The position numbers and the translations under genes are program-made. The notes beneath the pieces are model-generated. The model was not told the origin of the DNA. It searched no databases and saw only the letters and a list, made by a program, of their open reading frames with translations. This document shows positions 13,917-21,238 of a DNA stretch of 32,851 nucleotides, one piece after another (the first letter of the stretch is position 1; each line of letters begins with the position of its first letter). The stretch is from a virus, in the IMG/VR virus record IMGVR_UViG_3300042514_000940, positions 1 to 32,851 of that record; one strand, written 5' to 3'.

Positions 13917-14350
13917 CAGCGGTAGTTCTGGAACTTAAACGAGGATATGTCCCGCTCGCGGTATTTGCGGACGAGGTGGCCGTTGTTCGACAGCCAGCGG
14001 TAGACGGTGCAGGAGTTGACGCCGATGGCCTTGGCGGCGGCGAGTGCGCTGCCGGTCTTCTGGTATACCGGGAGGACGGTGTTGTGCCAGTTGCTCTTAT
14101 CCCAAGAGAAGAAGCGGCGGCCGTTGTTGTTAAGCATACGGCGGCCTAGTACCTTCAGCCAGGAGCAGATCGTGACGCCCGAGACGCCGAGGCGGGAAGC
14201 CACGTCTTCGGAGTTAAGGCGCTCGCGTTCGTCGAGCTGCGGGAGCATGGCCTCGAACGCCCGGATGCGGTCGTGCTTCAGTTTGCTCATCTTCACGCCG
14301 TTGATTTCGTGCGTGGCCTTGAGGCCGCGGGGGAAGTGTCCTTTAGGCAT
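13916..14350 (-). CDS. Double-HTH DNA-binding protein, 144 aa
   Basis: The protein from ATG 14350 has two helix-turn-helix stretches: NSEDVASRLGVSGVTICSWL (about residues 46-65) and ALAAAKAIGVNSCTVYRWLS (about 97-116). Both have the spacing of homeodomain/resolvase-like HTH motifs with a recognition helix containing VTICSW and CTVYRW. The ends are basic. It starts 4 nt after the 88-aa HTH gene, and the shared pattern (a short HTH followed by a tryptophan) suggests that the two are related. It is the best candidate for a phage transcription regulator in this genome. The protein begins MPKGHFPRGLKATHEING, a feature also seen in GcrA- and gpNu1-like small regulators only loosely. Confidence 0.65.
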   Translation of the reverse strand: MPKGHFPRGLKATHEINGVKMSKLKHDRIRAFEAMLPQLDERERLNSEDVASRLGVSGVTICSWLKVLGRRMLNNNGRRFFSWDKSNWHNTVLPVYQKTGSALAAAKAIGVNSCTVYRWLSNNGHLVRKYRERDISSFKFQNYR

Positions 14351-14354
14351 GGTC

Positions 14355-14621
14355 TTACTTCTGGCGGCGGTAAGGACCGCGCTTGTTGAGGTTGACCCAC
14401 TGCGTCCCGGTGATGTCGAGCCACTGACGGAGGGTGCACACGGTCGTGTCCAGGGCGGCGGCGGCATCGGCCTGAGACTTGCCAGCGGCGTTGAGCGCGG
14501 CGATCTGCGGGAGGATGGCCTGTAGGCGTCGGGCGGCGTATTCGGCCATCGGGCGCTTGAGGGGGATGACGCGACCGGCGAAGGTCAGCGTCTCGGTGTA
14601 GGGGTGGTTGGCGTTGGGCAT
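14355..14621 (-). CDS. HTH protein, 88 aa
   Basis: The protein begins MPNANHPYTETLTFAGRVIP. Residues ~34-70 contain a helix-turn-helix-like stretch (LNAAGKSQADAAAALDTTVC then TLRQWLDITG) of the same type as the second HTH of the following gene. It ends in a basic tail KRGPYRRQK. The ATG lies 15 nt after the 33-aa membrane-peptide gene. A short regulator or a paralogue of the 144-aa protein is likely. Target unknown. Confidence 0.6.
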   Translation of the reverse strand: MPNANHPYTETLTFAGRVIPLKRPMAEYAARRLQAILPQIAALNAAGKSQADAAAALDTTVCTLRQWLDITGTQWVNLNKRGPYRRQK

Positions 14622-14636
14622 GGTGGGTGGGAAGTC

Positions 14637-14738
14637 TTAGTGCTGGTCGATGATGGTCAGGAGGTCGGGGCCTTCGGCGAAGAAGACGATGACCGTGGCG
14701 ATCAGCGCGGCGAGGAGGAGGAGCTTGATGAGGTTCAT
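14637..14738 (-). CDS. 33-aa single-membrane-span microprotein
   Basis: This small gene reads MNLIKLLLLAALIATVIVFF followed by AEGPDLLTIIDQH and TAA. Residues 4-20 form a strong hydrophobic membrane helix with a short polar C-terminus. It is the first gene after the 211-nt gap downstream of the holin-like genes. It could be a small lysis regulator or antiholin. Support is the intact frame, ATG start and close packing (15 nt) with the next gene; without a homologue the call stays moderate. Confidence 0.5.
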   Translation of the reverse strand: MNLIKLLLLAALIATVIVFFAEGPDLLTIIDQH

Positions 14739-14949
14739 GGTTTGGGCTAGGAAAGCACCTTGCCCGACTGTTCCACATTCGTCAAGCACCTTTCCGCAAA
14801 TACCCTGTGACCCCACTCAAGGGGTCAGGGCAATTCGTGTCCCTCGGGTCATCGAGGCCCGCCATGAACGAGCGTACCCCTACCCGACTGAGTTCAGTTT
14901 GCTCCTAGGGTCGCCTCCGTCAAGGGGCAATAGACCCCTCTGGCTTGCC
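14739..14949. other. 211-nt non-coding gap with inverted repeats
   Basis: No supported gene lies here. There is a long inverted repeat, CTCCTAGGG 14902-14910 with CCCTAGGAG 14948-14956, enclosing a smaller hairpin (AGGGG 14923-14927 with CCCCT 14935-14939). Its right arm overlaps the stop codon of the 107-aa holin-like gene (14950). A second short hairpin GACCCC-ACTCAA-GGGGTC occurs around 14811-14828. Neither is followed by a T-tract on the minus strand. Possible roles are a Rho-dependent or processing site, or a small RNA. A TTGACG hexamer (minus strand, 14780-14785) could be a -35 box for the 33-aa gene, but I see no good -10. Confidence 0.4.
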
Positions 14950-15273
14950 CTAGGAGGCGTTTTGACGGCGGGAGCGTAAGAAGACCGCCACCCCTACCCC
15001 AAGACACCCCACCGCCAAGGCCCAGCCAAGGTCGCGGACGGACTTTAAGGCCAAGGTCGCCGTGCTCATGTTGCGCTCGAGGTCGGCCGAGTCGGACTTC
15101 AGGCCCGCGTCCGTCACGATCATGACCAGGGCGTCGGTCGATTGCAGTTGGTCGAGGACATACCCGGCGATGTAGGCCGACGACAGGGCCGAGACTCCCG
15201 CAAAGCCGGTGAGCAGAGTGACCGCCAGCAGGAGGTTACCGCTTCCGCTTAGTGACTGCTTTGCCTTTGCCAT
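14950..15273 (-). CDS. Holin-like membrane protein, 107 aa
   Basis: The protein has two membrane helices, about residues 12-36 (NLLLAVTLLTGFAGVSALSS) and 82-98 (LGWALAVGCLGVGVAVFL), with a polar loop between and a short basic C-terminus RSRRQNAS. This fits a small holin or antiholin with both ends on the same side. It overlaps the preceding holin-like gene by 38 nt, so the pair is probably co-expressed and may act as holin and antagonist. The alternative is a spanin-type or unrelated membrane protein. Position within the lysis region supports the call. Confidence 0.55.
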   Translation of the reverse strand: MAKAKQSLSGSGNLLLAVTLLTGFAGVSALSSAYIAGYVLDQLQSTDALVMIVTDAGLKSDSADLERNMSTATLALKSVRDLGWALAVGCLGVGVAVFLRSRRQNAS

Positions 15274-15616
15274 GGGGTTTGGGTTTACCGACGACCGCGG
15301 CGACTTCCTTCTCTCCGCGGGCCTTGATGTATTTCATCAGGTAGTCCAGACACTCGGGGGCCGCGTAGCCGGCCGCACCGACGACGGCCATCCTCAGGCC
15401 CGGGCTTTGGATGTGGTCTTGGATGCCGTAGCCGACCAAGGCCGCGGTGATCGCGGCGGCGAGGACACGGCGCACGACCCAGCCCAGGGACACGGGTTCG
15501 GTCGAGAGCAGGAGGCGGGCCGTCATGGCAAGGCCGCCAAGGACTGAGGCGACGATGCCGTCCTTCAGCTCTTTCGGCAGGGACTCGGGGTCGATAGGCG
15601 GAGGGGGCGGGCTCAC
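15236..15616 (-). CDS. Holin, LydA-like (Phage_holin_3_3 type)
   Basis: The 126-aa protein starts with GTG (GTGA overlap with the HExxH gene). After MSPPPPPIDPESLPKEL it has three hydrophobic segments, about residues 20-38 (DGIVASVLGGLAMTARLLL), 46-64 (VRRVLAAAITAALVGYG) and 74-92 (LRMAVVGAAGYAAPECLDYL). The C-terminus is strongly basic (KPKPHGKGKAVTKRKR). This layout, N-terminal P-E-S-L-P-x-E-L plus three membrane helices, is that of the LydA-type holins that trigger lysis timing. Its 3' end overlaps the next holin-like gene. With a Sec-exported lysin, such a holin may only need to depolarise the membrane. Confidence 0.7.
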   Translation of the reverse strand: MSPPPPPIDPESLPKELKDGIVASVLGGLAMTARLLLSTEPVSLGWVVRRVLAAAITAALVGYGIQDHIQSPGLRMAVVGAAGYAAPECLDYLMKYIKARGEKEVAAVVGKPKPHGKGKAVTKRKR

Positions 15617-15900
15617 GAGATGCGAGGCGGCTTAGAGTTGGGCGAGATGAGGACGCGGCGGTAGTCCTGGGCCCAGAGCAGGGCGGCGAGGTCTTTGCCG
15701 GCGCGGTCGACTTGGGGCTCGCTGAGTTCGGGGAAGGTCAGGTGAATCTGCTCGTGGCAGAGGACTTCGAGCTGACGCTTGGCTCCGAGGCGGGGGTCAA
15801 TCTCGATAAGGTTCTCGCCGATTGTGGCCTGACCCCATGCGCGCTCCTTGCCGAGTTTGCGCCAGATGACCTTGGCTCCCTTATTCTTGCGGCGGCTCAT
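15613..15900 (-). CDS. Small HExxH metalloprotein (zincin-like), 95 aa
   Basis: This small protein has a HEQIH motif at residues 49-53 within LEVLCHEQIHLTFPELSE, the signature of zincin metallopeptidases (SprT-, ImmA- or M78-like folds). The downstream acidic residues (E58, E61) could supply the third zinc ligand. It begins with a basic segment MSRRKNKGAKVIWRK and contains strands ahead of the motif. It overlaps the lipoprotein gene by 20 nt and the holin gene by 4 nt, so it is embedded in the lysis cassette. A peptidase acting on cell wall, holin or host protein is possible. The fold seems minimal, so activity needs a test. Confidence 0.6.
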   Translation of the reverse strand: MSRRKNKGAKVIWRKLGKERAWGQATIGENLIEIDPRLGAKRQLEVLCHEQIHLTFPELSEPQVDRAGKDLAALLWAQDYRRVLISPNSKPPRIS

Positions 15901-16615
15901 CTGTGGGAGAGGGCTTGTTCACCGAGTCCCTAACGCGGTCAGCCAGCCACCAGAGACCGAGTCCGCAGGAGATGACGATGGTCGCACCGGCTGCATACTC
16001 GAACCAGGGCGAGTCGATTATGAAAGGCACCGATCCGCAGAAGGCTCCGCAGAGTAGCAGGGGCAGACCGATACGCGGGCCGACGAATGCGGTCGTGAGC
16101 GCACCGATGACGGCAAGGCCAGCACCGACGAGCGTCCACGTCTGGGCGGAGGCGTCCTTCTTCACGCGCTCGACCTCCTTAGTCAGCTCGACGATGCGGG
16201 CGTCCTTCAGCTGCGAGACGCGGGCGGCTTCCTTCTGGTCGGCCTCGAGTTTCTCCCACGCCTTGTTGACGGCGGTGGCGAGTTTGCGTCCGAACTCCAT
16301 CTGCTTGGCGTAGTCGATGGGGTCGGCCTTGGTAGCCCGGGCCACGGCGAAGGCTACGTCCGCCTCGGGGGGCGGGGGCAGATAGGACTGAGCGAGGCGA
16401 GACTCCGCGACGACGACCTTCGGCTTGTCGGCGTTCTTCTCGATGGCGACGAGCGCAGCGCCCACGCGGTGATCCGTCTTGTCGAGGTCTTTGCCTAGGG
16501 TCTGGACGGCGTCAGGCTTGGTCGGGGCCGGAGGCTGGACAGGCAGGGGAGCGTCGGCGGGCTTGGACTTGCACCCAGCCAGGGCCACGAGGGCGATGAC
16601 TAGGAGCAAGCGCAC
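15881..16615 (-). CDS. Lipoprotein with coiled coil and three membrane spans (unimolecular spanin candidate)
   Basis: The 244-aa protein begins with a lipoprotein signal (MRLLLVIALVALAGC, lipobox LAGC with Cys15, followed by Lys at +2, which favours outer-membrane sorting). A Pro-rich linker follows, then a long charged helix (about residues 95-157, EKLEADQKEAARVSQLKDAR and onward) and three C-terminal hydrophobic segments (about 160-179, 183-200, 205-225) with a polar cytoplasmic-type end. An outer-membrane lipid anchor joined by a periplasmic coiled coil to inner-membrane spans is the plan of unimolecular spanins (T1 gp11 type), which fuse the two membranes in the last step of lysis. The neighbours (holins, small membrane protein) agree. 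Three spans rather than one is unusual. Confidence 0.6.
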   Translation of the reverse strand: MRLLLVIALVALAGCKSKPADAPLPVQPPAPTKPDAVQTLGKDLDKTDHRVGAALVAIEKNADKPKVVVAESRLAQSYLPPPPEADVAFAVARATKADPIDYAKQMEFGRKLATAVNKAWEKLEADQKEAARVSQLKDARIVELTKEVERVKKDASAQTWTLVGAGLAVIGALTTAFVGPRIGLPLLLCGAFCGSVPFIIDSPWFEYAAGATIVISCGLGLWWLADRVRDSVNKPSPTDEPPQE

Positions 16616-16618
16616 GGC

Positions 16619-16750
16619 TTACTTGCCCTTGAGGGCGTCGAGGATGGACTTGCCCTTGGCTTCCAGTTCGGAGGCTTTAGCGGCGTGCTTGCGGAAGACG
16701 AGGGCTCCGGCGATGAAGCCAACGAGGAGGGCGATGAGGTGGGTGATCAT
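16619..16750 (-). CDS. 43-aa single-span membrane protein
   Basis: The gene reads MITHLIALLVGFIAGALVF followed by RKHAAKASELEAKGKSILDALKGK and TAA. One membrane helix (residues 4-19) precedes a basic amphipathic helix. It sits 3 nt before the spanin-like lipoprotein and 4 nt after the 64-aa gene, so it is the first membrane gene of the lysis region. It is too short for many gene callers. Small phage proteins of this type include pinholins and lysis regulators; the topology (hydrophobic N-terminus, charged C-terminus) resembles many 'phage membrane' peptides. No homologue is recognised. Confidence 0.6.
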   Translation of the reverse strand: MITHLIALLVGFIAGALVFRKHAAKASELEAKGKSILDALKGK

Positions 16751-16754
16751 GGTG

Positions 16755-16949
16755 TTATTCGGAAATGAGTTCGACGCGGACGAGAGGGCCGAGGTCGGCG
16801 GGGGTCTGCGGGGTGTCGAAGGTTACGCGGATTTTGCTGTAACCGTCGAACATCACAGGCTCTCCGTTGAAAGCGGGGAAGACGGCCTGAACCATGGCGT
16901 GGAAATCCACGACGGTTACGAGAGTTGAGATTAGGTAGGTATAGTTCAT
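16755..16949 (-). CDS. Unknown 64-aa protein after tail fibre
   Basis: The ATG at 16949 overlaps the fibre stop as TAATG, so translation is coupled to the fibre gene. The protein begins MNYTYLISTLVTVVDFHAMV and continues with beta-type segments (YSKIRVTFDTP, LVRVELISE). No membrane segment long enough for a span is present. It may be a small fibre chaperone or a distal-tail accessory, judged only from coupling and position. Confidence 0.55.
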   Translation of the reverse strand: MNYTYLISTLVTVVDFHAMVQAVFPAFNGEPVMFDGYSKIRVTFDTPQTPADLGPLVRVELISE

Positions 16950-19834
16950 TATGCTTGAGACCAGAAGACCTTGCTGCCGAAGTTGCCCATGCCGAGAGGA
17001 GTTACTGCACTAGCAGTTTGCTCAACGACTTCGCAGTAGAAGTTAGAGTTTTCTGCTGTGCTGGTCGAGGGGCCTCCAGTGCTGGTCGCGACTTGCGAGT
17101 CGTTGACCCAGAGGGTGACGTTGCCAGTGCCGTCGGAATACATTTTCCAATCAAAGACCTGTCCGAGGACCGGCGTGAATGAGGATGTCGTTTCCGTAAG
17201 TACGGATCCGGTGCTGACCGTCATAACAAGGGCAACAGACCCTCCACCAGCGACACGCCATCCGATGCCGGGGTCTGCAGCCTGCATGCCTCCAGTGCCT
17301 GCGGAAGAACGACCGCCAAGCATTACTCGGGCAGTGCAGTTTGCGTCACCGTTTAAGCCGCTGGTCGTCTCGGCGAACTGACCGAGAACGGTTCGACCAC
17401 TTACCCAAATTTTATTGTTCCATTTGCGAGCGTGAGATGAAGATCCACGTGTCATTGCGGCCATGCCAATGCCGCTAAATGAGTAGTCAAAAATATACAT
17501 CCCATATCCTGCCACTGTAGCATTGGGACTGCGGATGGCGTGCCAGCGTTGGCTTCCGAACGTGAACGTAGAAGCCGCACCGGTACCGCTCGTAGCGACA
17601 TTCCCACCACCGAAGAGATTGATGTAACCAGGATACATCAGCATCTCGCGGGTCGTGTCGGGCGTCATGCCGAGCGTCGAGCTCGAGGGACGCAGGGCTT
17701 CGTCGACGGTGGCGAGTTCGACCTTACCAGCGGCGGTAGTCGAGGCGGAGGGGACTTCCTGCTGCACGAACGCCGTAGTCGCCAGCGCCGTGGTGTTGTT
17801 GCCAGCGGTCTGCGTGACGCCGATTGTGCCGGTCGGCAGGGAGGGCGTGCCGGAAAAGGTCGGGCTTGCCAAGGGCGCCGCCCCAGAGACGTCAGCCACG
17901 GCCAGCGTGATCGCACCCGTGCGGCCAGCGACCGAGGTCACAGGGGCGGAGGTGAGGTAGCCCGCCGGGTTCGAGCTGAGCGGGTAATACAGTCCGTTGG
18001 CGACAGTCGTGGTCGAGTAGTCCGCAGCCGTGGCCGTGGCCATCGTGCCTAGGCCGAGGTTAGTGCGGGCCGTGGAGGTGCTGGCCAGCCCGCTCAGGTT
18101 GTCCGCCTTGAGCAGGAAGTCGGAAGAGCCAGGATAGGCTACGGTCTGCGTGACGCCGTCAGGGTACTTGATGCCGGTGGGGCTCAGGCGAATAACTTCA
18201 TTGGAGTTATTACGCATCGAGAAGACATTGCTGTCTAAACGAGTATCATAGCCAACGCCGCTTCCGGGTACACTGATGGCGTAGTTGCCCGGGTTGTCAA
18301 AGGTAGCCAAGCCCGTGAAAGTCGGGCTGGCCTTGGGGGCATACGTCGTCGCCGCGTCAGCCGAGGTCAGCAGGCCAAGCGCAGAGTAGGTCTTGTTCTT
18401 CCAGAGGTCGGTCGAGGACTCGTAAGCCAGGAGGTCGTTGTTGGCCAGCGTGCCGATGGACACGTCGTGGATTTCGCCAAGCTCGTAGCCGTTCTGGACA
18501 GCCACGAGGATAGTCCCAAGGGTCGGATGCGAGCGGATGACGATGCCGACGTAGACGAGATGCTGAGGGGCGGAGGGCTTGGTGGTCGTCCAAGAGCCAG
18601 CCACCGTCGGGGACAGATACAGCTGCACACCTTCGGTCAGGGCGGACGTGTCGATGTTTTCCAGTTCCCCGCGCACGATGACGTAGCCCGTGCCGTTGTT
18701 GGCGATGGCCGTCTTGACGAAGCCGATGGTCTGGGCGGAGTTCGCGTCGTTGTTAGCCTGGGCCAGCGTGATCAGGGGCTTGTTGCCCGTGGCGCCGGAG
18801 ATGTAGACGATGGAGCCAGCCGCGATTGTCGAGCCGGACTGGTTGCGGACTTCGACCTCTAGGTTGCGGGCGACCGCCGTGCCACCAGCGAGAGCGGACT
18901 GGACGAAGGCGGTCGTCGCGAGGGAGGTATCGTTGTCGCCGAAGGTCGCCGTCGGGGCGGTCGGGTTGCCCGTGAAGGCGGGGGAGGCGAGCGGGGCGTA
19001 AGCCGAGAGGTCAATCGACAGGTTGCCGGTCGTGACCGACAGGGGCGAAGAGACGCTGGTGATGTAATCGGGGGTGGTCGTTACCACATCCCAGGCGCCG
19101 TTCTTTCGGGCATACTGCGAGCCGTCCGAAGGGGCGTCGTTGACGACAGCCAGGGAGCCTAGGCCGAGGTTGGTGCGGGCCGTGGAGGTCGAGGCTAGGT
19201 CGCTGAGGTTCGAGGCCTTCGCAAGGTAGGCCGTCAGCTGAGAGGTCGTGAAGGCAGTTGTCTGGACACTGGCGTCAGGGAACGTGATGCCGACGGACGG
19301 CTGGATCGTAAAGGAGCCGGAGGTTGCGTGTGTCAGCGACAGGGAGGTCGGCGTCAGGTTCGCGACGTTGGCGCCGGAGCCCTGCGCCGTGATGCCGGCA
19401 AAGGTGGGGGAGGACAGAGAGCCGAGCCCAAGGTTGTCCCGAGCCGTGGCAAAGTTCGTCAGGCTGCCGAGGTTGTCGGCCTTGGTCAGGTAGGGCGTAA
19501 GCGAGGAGGCAGTCAGGAATCCGCTCGGGTTACCCGACAAAGGATAGAATCCAGCCGTCACCCAAGACTCGGTTGCCAAGCCCGTCAGGTTGACCGTCAC
19601 CCAGTCGGTCGCGTAATCGACGCCCGAGGTCTTCTGAAGGAACTGGCCAGAGGTGCCGCCGGCAGGCAGGCCGATACCAGCAGGGCCAGCAGGCCCAGGG
19701 ACGCCGACGCTGCCCGTCAGGGTGCCAGGGACGATGCCCGAGATGGTGCCCGAGATGGTGGACTGGTCAGCGGAGAATACCCCCGAGATTGTCCCGAAGG
19801 TCGAAGCCGTCGAGGTGATCGTCGCGTCGGGCAT
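16949..19834 (-). CDS. Tail fibre / receptor-binding protein, 961 aa
   Basis: The N-terminus (residues 1-45) is Ser/Thr/Ile-rich (STASTFGTISGVF) and likely docks on the tail. A collagen-like stretch VPGPAGPAGIG (45-55) follows. The shaft carries repeats: DNLGSLTNFATARDNLGLG (~120-138), SNLSDLASTSTARTNLGLG (~208-226) and a third copy near 577-595, plus two TTAFVQ-type fibre repeats and 'SPTFTG/SPAFTG' linkers. The last ~200 residues, with the strand-rich WHAIRSPNATVAGYGMY and VFDWKMYSDGTGNVTLWVND, look like a concanavalin-type jelly roll that could bind glycans on the host. It is the longest gene in the window. Function as adsorption fibre is clear; receptor unknown. Confidence 0.85.
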   Translation of the reverse strand: MPDATITSTASTFGTISGVFSADQSTISGTISGIVPGTLTGSVGVPGPAGPAGIGLPAGGTSGQFLQKTSGVDYATDWVTVNLTGLATESWVTAGFYPLSGNPSGFLTASSLTPYLTKADNLGSLTNFATARDNLGLGSLSSPTFAGITAQGSGANVANLTPTSLSLTHATSGSFTIQPSVGITFPDASVQTTAFTTSQLTAYLAKASNLSDLASTSTARTNLGLGSLAVVNDAPSDGSQYARKNGAWDVVTTTPDYITSVSSPLSVTTGNLSIDLSAYAPLASPAFTGNPTAPTATFGDNDTSLATTAFVQSALAGGTAVARNLEVEVRNQSGSTIAAGSIVYISGATGNKPLITLAQANNDANSAQTIGFVKTAIANNGTGYVIVRGELENIDTSALTEGVQLYLSPTVAGSWTTTKPSAPQHLVYVGIVIRSHPTLGTILVAVQNGYELGEIHDVSIGTLANNDLLAYESSTDLWKNKTYSALGLLTSADAATTYAPKASPTFTGLATFDNPGNYAISVPGSGVGYDTRLDSNVFSMRNNSNEVIRLSPTGIKYPDGVTQTVAYPGSSDFLLKADNLSGLASTSTARTNLGLGTMATATAADYSTTTVANGLYYPLSSNPAGYLTSAPVTSVAGRTGAITLAVADVSGAAPLASPTFSGTPSLPTGTIGVTQTAGNNTTALATTAFVQQEVPSASTTAAGKVELATVDEALRPSSSTLGMTPDTTREMLMYPGYINLFGGGNVATSGTGAASTFTFGSQRWHAIRSPNATVAGYGMYIFDYSFSGIGMAAMTRGSSSHARKWNNKIWVSGRTVLGQFAETTSGLNGDANCTARVMLGGRSSAGTGGMQAADPGIGWRVAGGGSVALVMTVSTGSVLTETTSSFTPVLGQVFDWKMYSDGTGNVTLWVNDSQVATSTGGPSTSTAENSNFYCEVVEQTASAVTPLGMGNFGSKVFWSQA

Positions 19835-19837
19835 GGC

Positions 19838-20158
19838 TTAGACGGTGACGGAGTCGATGACGTTGACGCGGAAGAGTTCGGTGCGCGAGATGGTCGAGCC
19901 CGGGAAGACGAACTTGATGTCCCACTTGCCGAGGCCGATCGCCCAGTCAGCGGTCGAGCCCGGGTAGGTCACCGTAAAGGACAGGCCGTCTCCGGCCTTG
20001 GTCACCGTCATCGCGTAGACGTTGTTCTGGCGGTCTTCGAGGGACGAGCTGATGGTCGTCGTCAGGAGGTTGGCCGGACCCGTCGCCCCGGGCGTCCAGG
20101 TAAAGGTGCAGGCGAAGGTGTTACCCTGCGAGACGGTTACTTGATTAGTGCAGCTCAT
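19838..20158 (-). CDS. Small beta-rich baseplate/fibre-attachment protein
   Basis: This 106-aa protein begins MSCTNQVTVSQGNTFACTFT. The pattern 'vxqGdtfxxxxxw', followed by strands ending in SRTELFRVNVIDSVTV, resembles the N-terminal domain of BppU-type upper-baseplate proteins and other immunoglobulin-like phage domains. Its stop lies 3 nt before the fibre gene. It may join the fibre to the tail tip. Two Cys residues (3 and 17) might form a disulfide. The assignment is tentative. Confidence 0.5.
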   Translation of the reverse strand: MSCTNQVTVSQGNTFACTFTWTPGATGPANLLTTTISSSLEDRQNNVYAMTVTKAGDGLSFTVTYPGSTADWAIGLGKWDIKFVFPGSTISRTELFRVNVIDSVTV

Positions 20159-20195
20159 CGGGTCTTAACCTTGCCCCGATTGGAAGGGGGGGGGG
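20159..20195. promoter_or_regulatory. G10 tract and hairpin between tail genes
   Basis: A run of ten G (20186-20195) abuts the stop of the 155-aa gene, and TTAACC (20165-20170) pairs with GGTTAA (20194-20199), with an inner CCCC/GGGG stem possible. In minus-strand RNA this gives a C-rich hairpin just upstream of the 106-aa start. It may act as an mRNA processing or attenuation element, and the G tract may be prone to length change. Confidence 0.35.
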
Positions 20196-20663
20196 TTAAA
20201 GGTCGAAGGAATCGACGGCGTTAGATGGAGTAATGCTTTGGAAACTGCCCTCTAGTCCATCTAGTGCGCTGTAATCCATCGTGTAACTAACTGAATCAAT
20301 AACAACAGTTCGGCCCACCCAATAGTTTTGCACCTCTACATCATCGAGGAGGTTTTGTGAATATGTTCCAAGAGGGTCTGAGTTTAAGCTACCGATTTTG
20401 AAAACAGAAAGTGGGGCAGGTCCTCCAGGGCCTGGGGAGGCATAAGGCCCTACAAATTCTGTTTGAGGGTTGCCGCTTCCATCCGTCCAATTATAAAGAT
20501 AAAACCAACTAGAAGCCCTAAAGAACGTATTTGCCTGAGAAATAAAAGCGTTAGAGCTAAACAAATTGTGAGATCCTTGCGTCGATGAGAAGGGTCTAAA
20601 GATAGGCGTGCGGCATCGTCCCCAAGTGGAGTATTGATCAGAGCCTCCAATCACAAAGCCCAT
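20196..20663 (-). CDS. Unknown 155-aa distal-tail protein
   Basis: The protein begins MGFVIGGSDQYSTWGRCRTP and is rich in aromatic and Ser/Asn/Gly residues (FFRASSWFYLYNWTDGSGNP), a composition typical of adsorption or baseplate proteins. No family recognised. Its DNA is clearly lower in GC than the rest of the window (AT-rich stretches around 20280-20640), which suggests recent exchange of host-range genes. The ATG overlaps the stop of the next gene upstream by 1 nt. Confidence 0.6.
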   Translation of the reverse strand: MGFVIGGSDQYSTWGRCRTPIFRPFSSTQGSHNLFSSNAFISQANTFFRASSWFYLYNWTDGSGNPQTEFVGPYASPGPGGPAPLSVFKIGSLNSDPLGTYSQNLLDDVEVQNYWVGRTVVIDSVSYTMDYSALDGLEGSFQSITPSNAVDSFDL

Positions 20664-21238
20664 CAGATGCGGGCGTAGTAGTAGCGCGCCGTTTGTCCGT
20701 TGACCTTGATGCGGTCACCCCAGAGGGAGCCGTTGACATATTGATGCAGGGTCCAGACGGTCGGGGCCGAGACGTTGTCCACGTCTACCTTGGCAAGCAG
20801 GACATACCCATTTGTGTCGGTGTCCGTCAGTTCGACATTTGACGAGATAACCTTAGGGTAAGGTGTGTTCGAAATGCTCGGGTCCGGGAAGGCGAAGGGC
20901 GCCGCGGCATCGGGACCGGCTCGGAGATAGACCCAAGACTCCTTGGTCGAGGTGTTGAACGTCAGGACATTCGTTGGAGGCGTAGGGACGCCGGATGTCG
21001 TGCTGTCCAGCAGCTTCTCGACGCCACCGATGACATCGTCCATCTCTGGGACTAGGTTGTTTAGCGTCCCGGTAATGACTTGAAAGCGGATGGCGCCGCT
21101 GACGACGCCCACAATCTTAACCTTAAATGGATGGTCGGGGGAAGAGTTAGTGGCGGACGGAAACGGATCAGACGTGTCCAGCGTGAAGCCGTGCGAGGAC
21201 GAGTCGAAGTTATAGCCGACTCCGGGTTGAATCTTCAT
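20663..21238 (-). CDS. Unknown 191-aa tail-associated protein
   Basis: The protein begins MKIQPGVGYNFDSSSHGFTL and has strand-rich blocks (FKVKIVGVVSGAIRFQVITG, split by loops from ESWVYLRAGP and TVWTLHQYVNGSLWGDRIKV). It ends QTARYYYARI. It starts where the 276-aa gene stops (1-nt overlap). A beta-sandwich tail-tip or fibre-network component is likely from position and composition. No family recognised. Confidence 0.6.
   Translation of the reverse strand: MKIQPGVGYNFDSSSHGFTLDTSDPFPSATNSSPDHPFKVKIVGVVSGAIRFQVITGTLNNLVPEMDDVIGGVEKLLDSTTSGVPTPPTNVLTFNTSTKESWVYLRAGPDAAAPFAFPDPSISNTPYPKVISSNVELTDTDTNGYVLLAKVDVDNVSAPTVWTLHQYVNGSLWGDRIKVNGQTARYYYARI

Noticed and set aside
19328-20224. 298-aa plus-strand frame opposite the fibre N-terminus
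   Set aside because: It is antisense to the fibre and 106-aa genes with no start signal, no domain and shadow-type composition.
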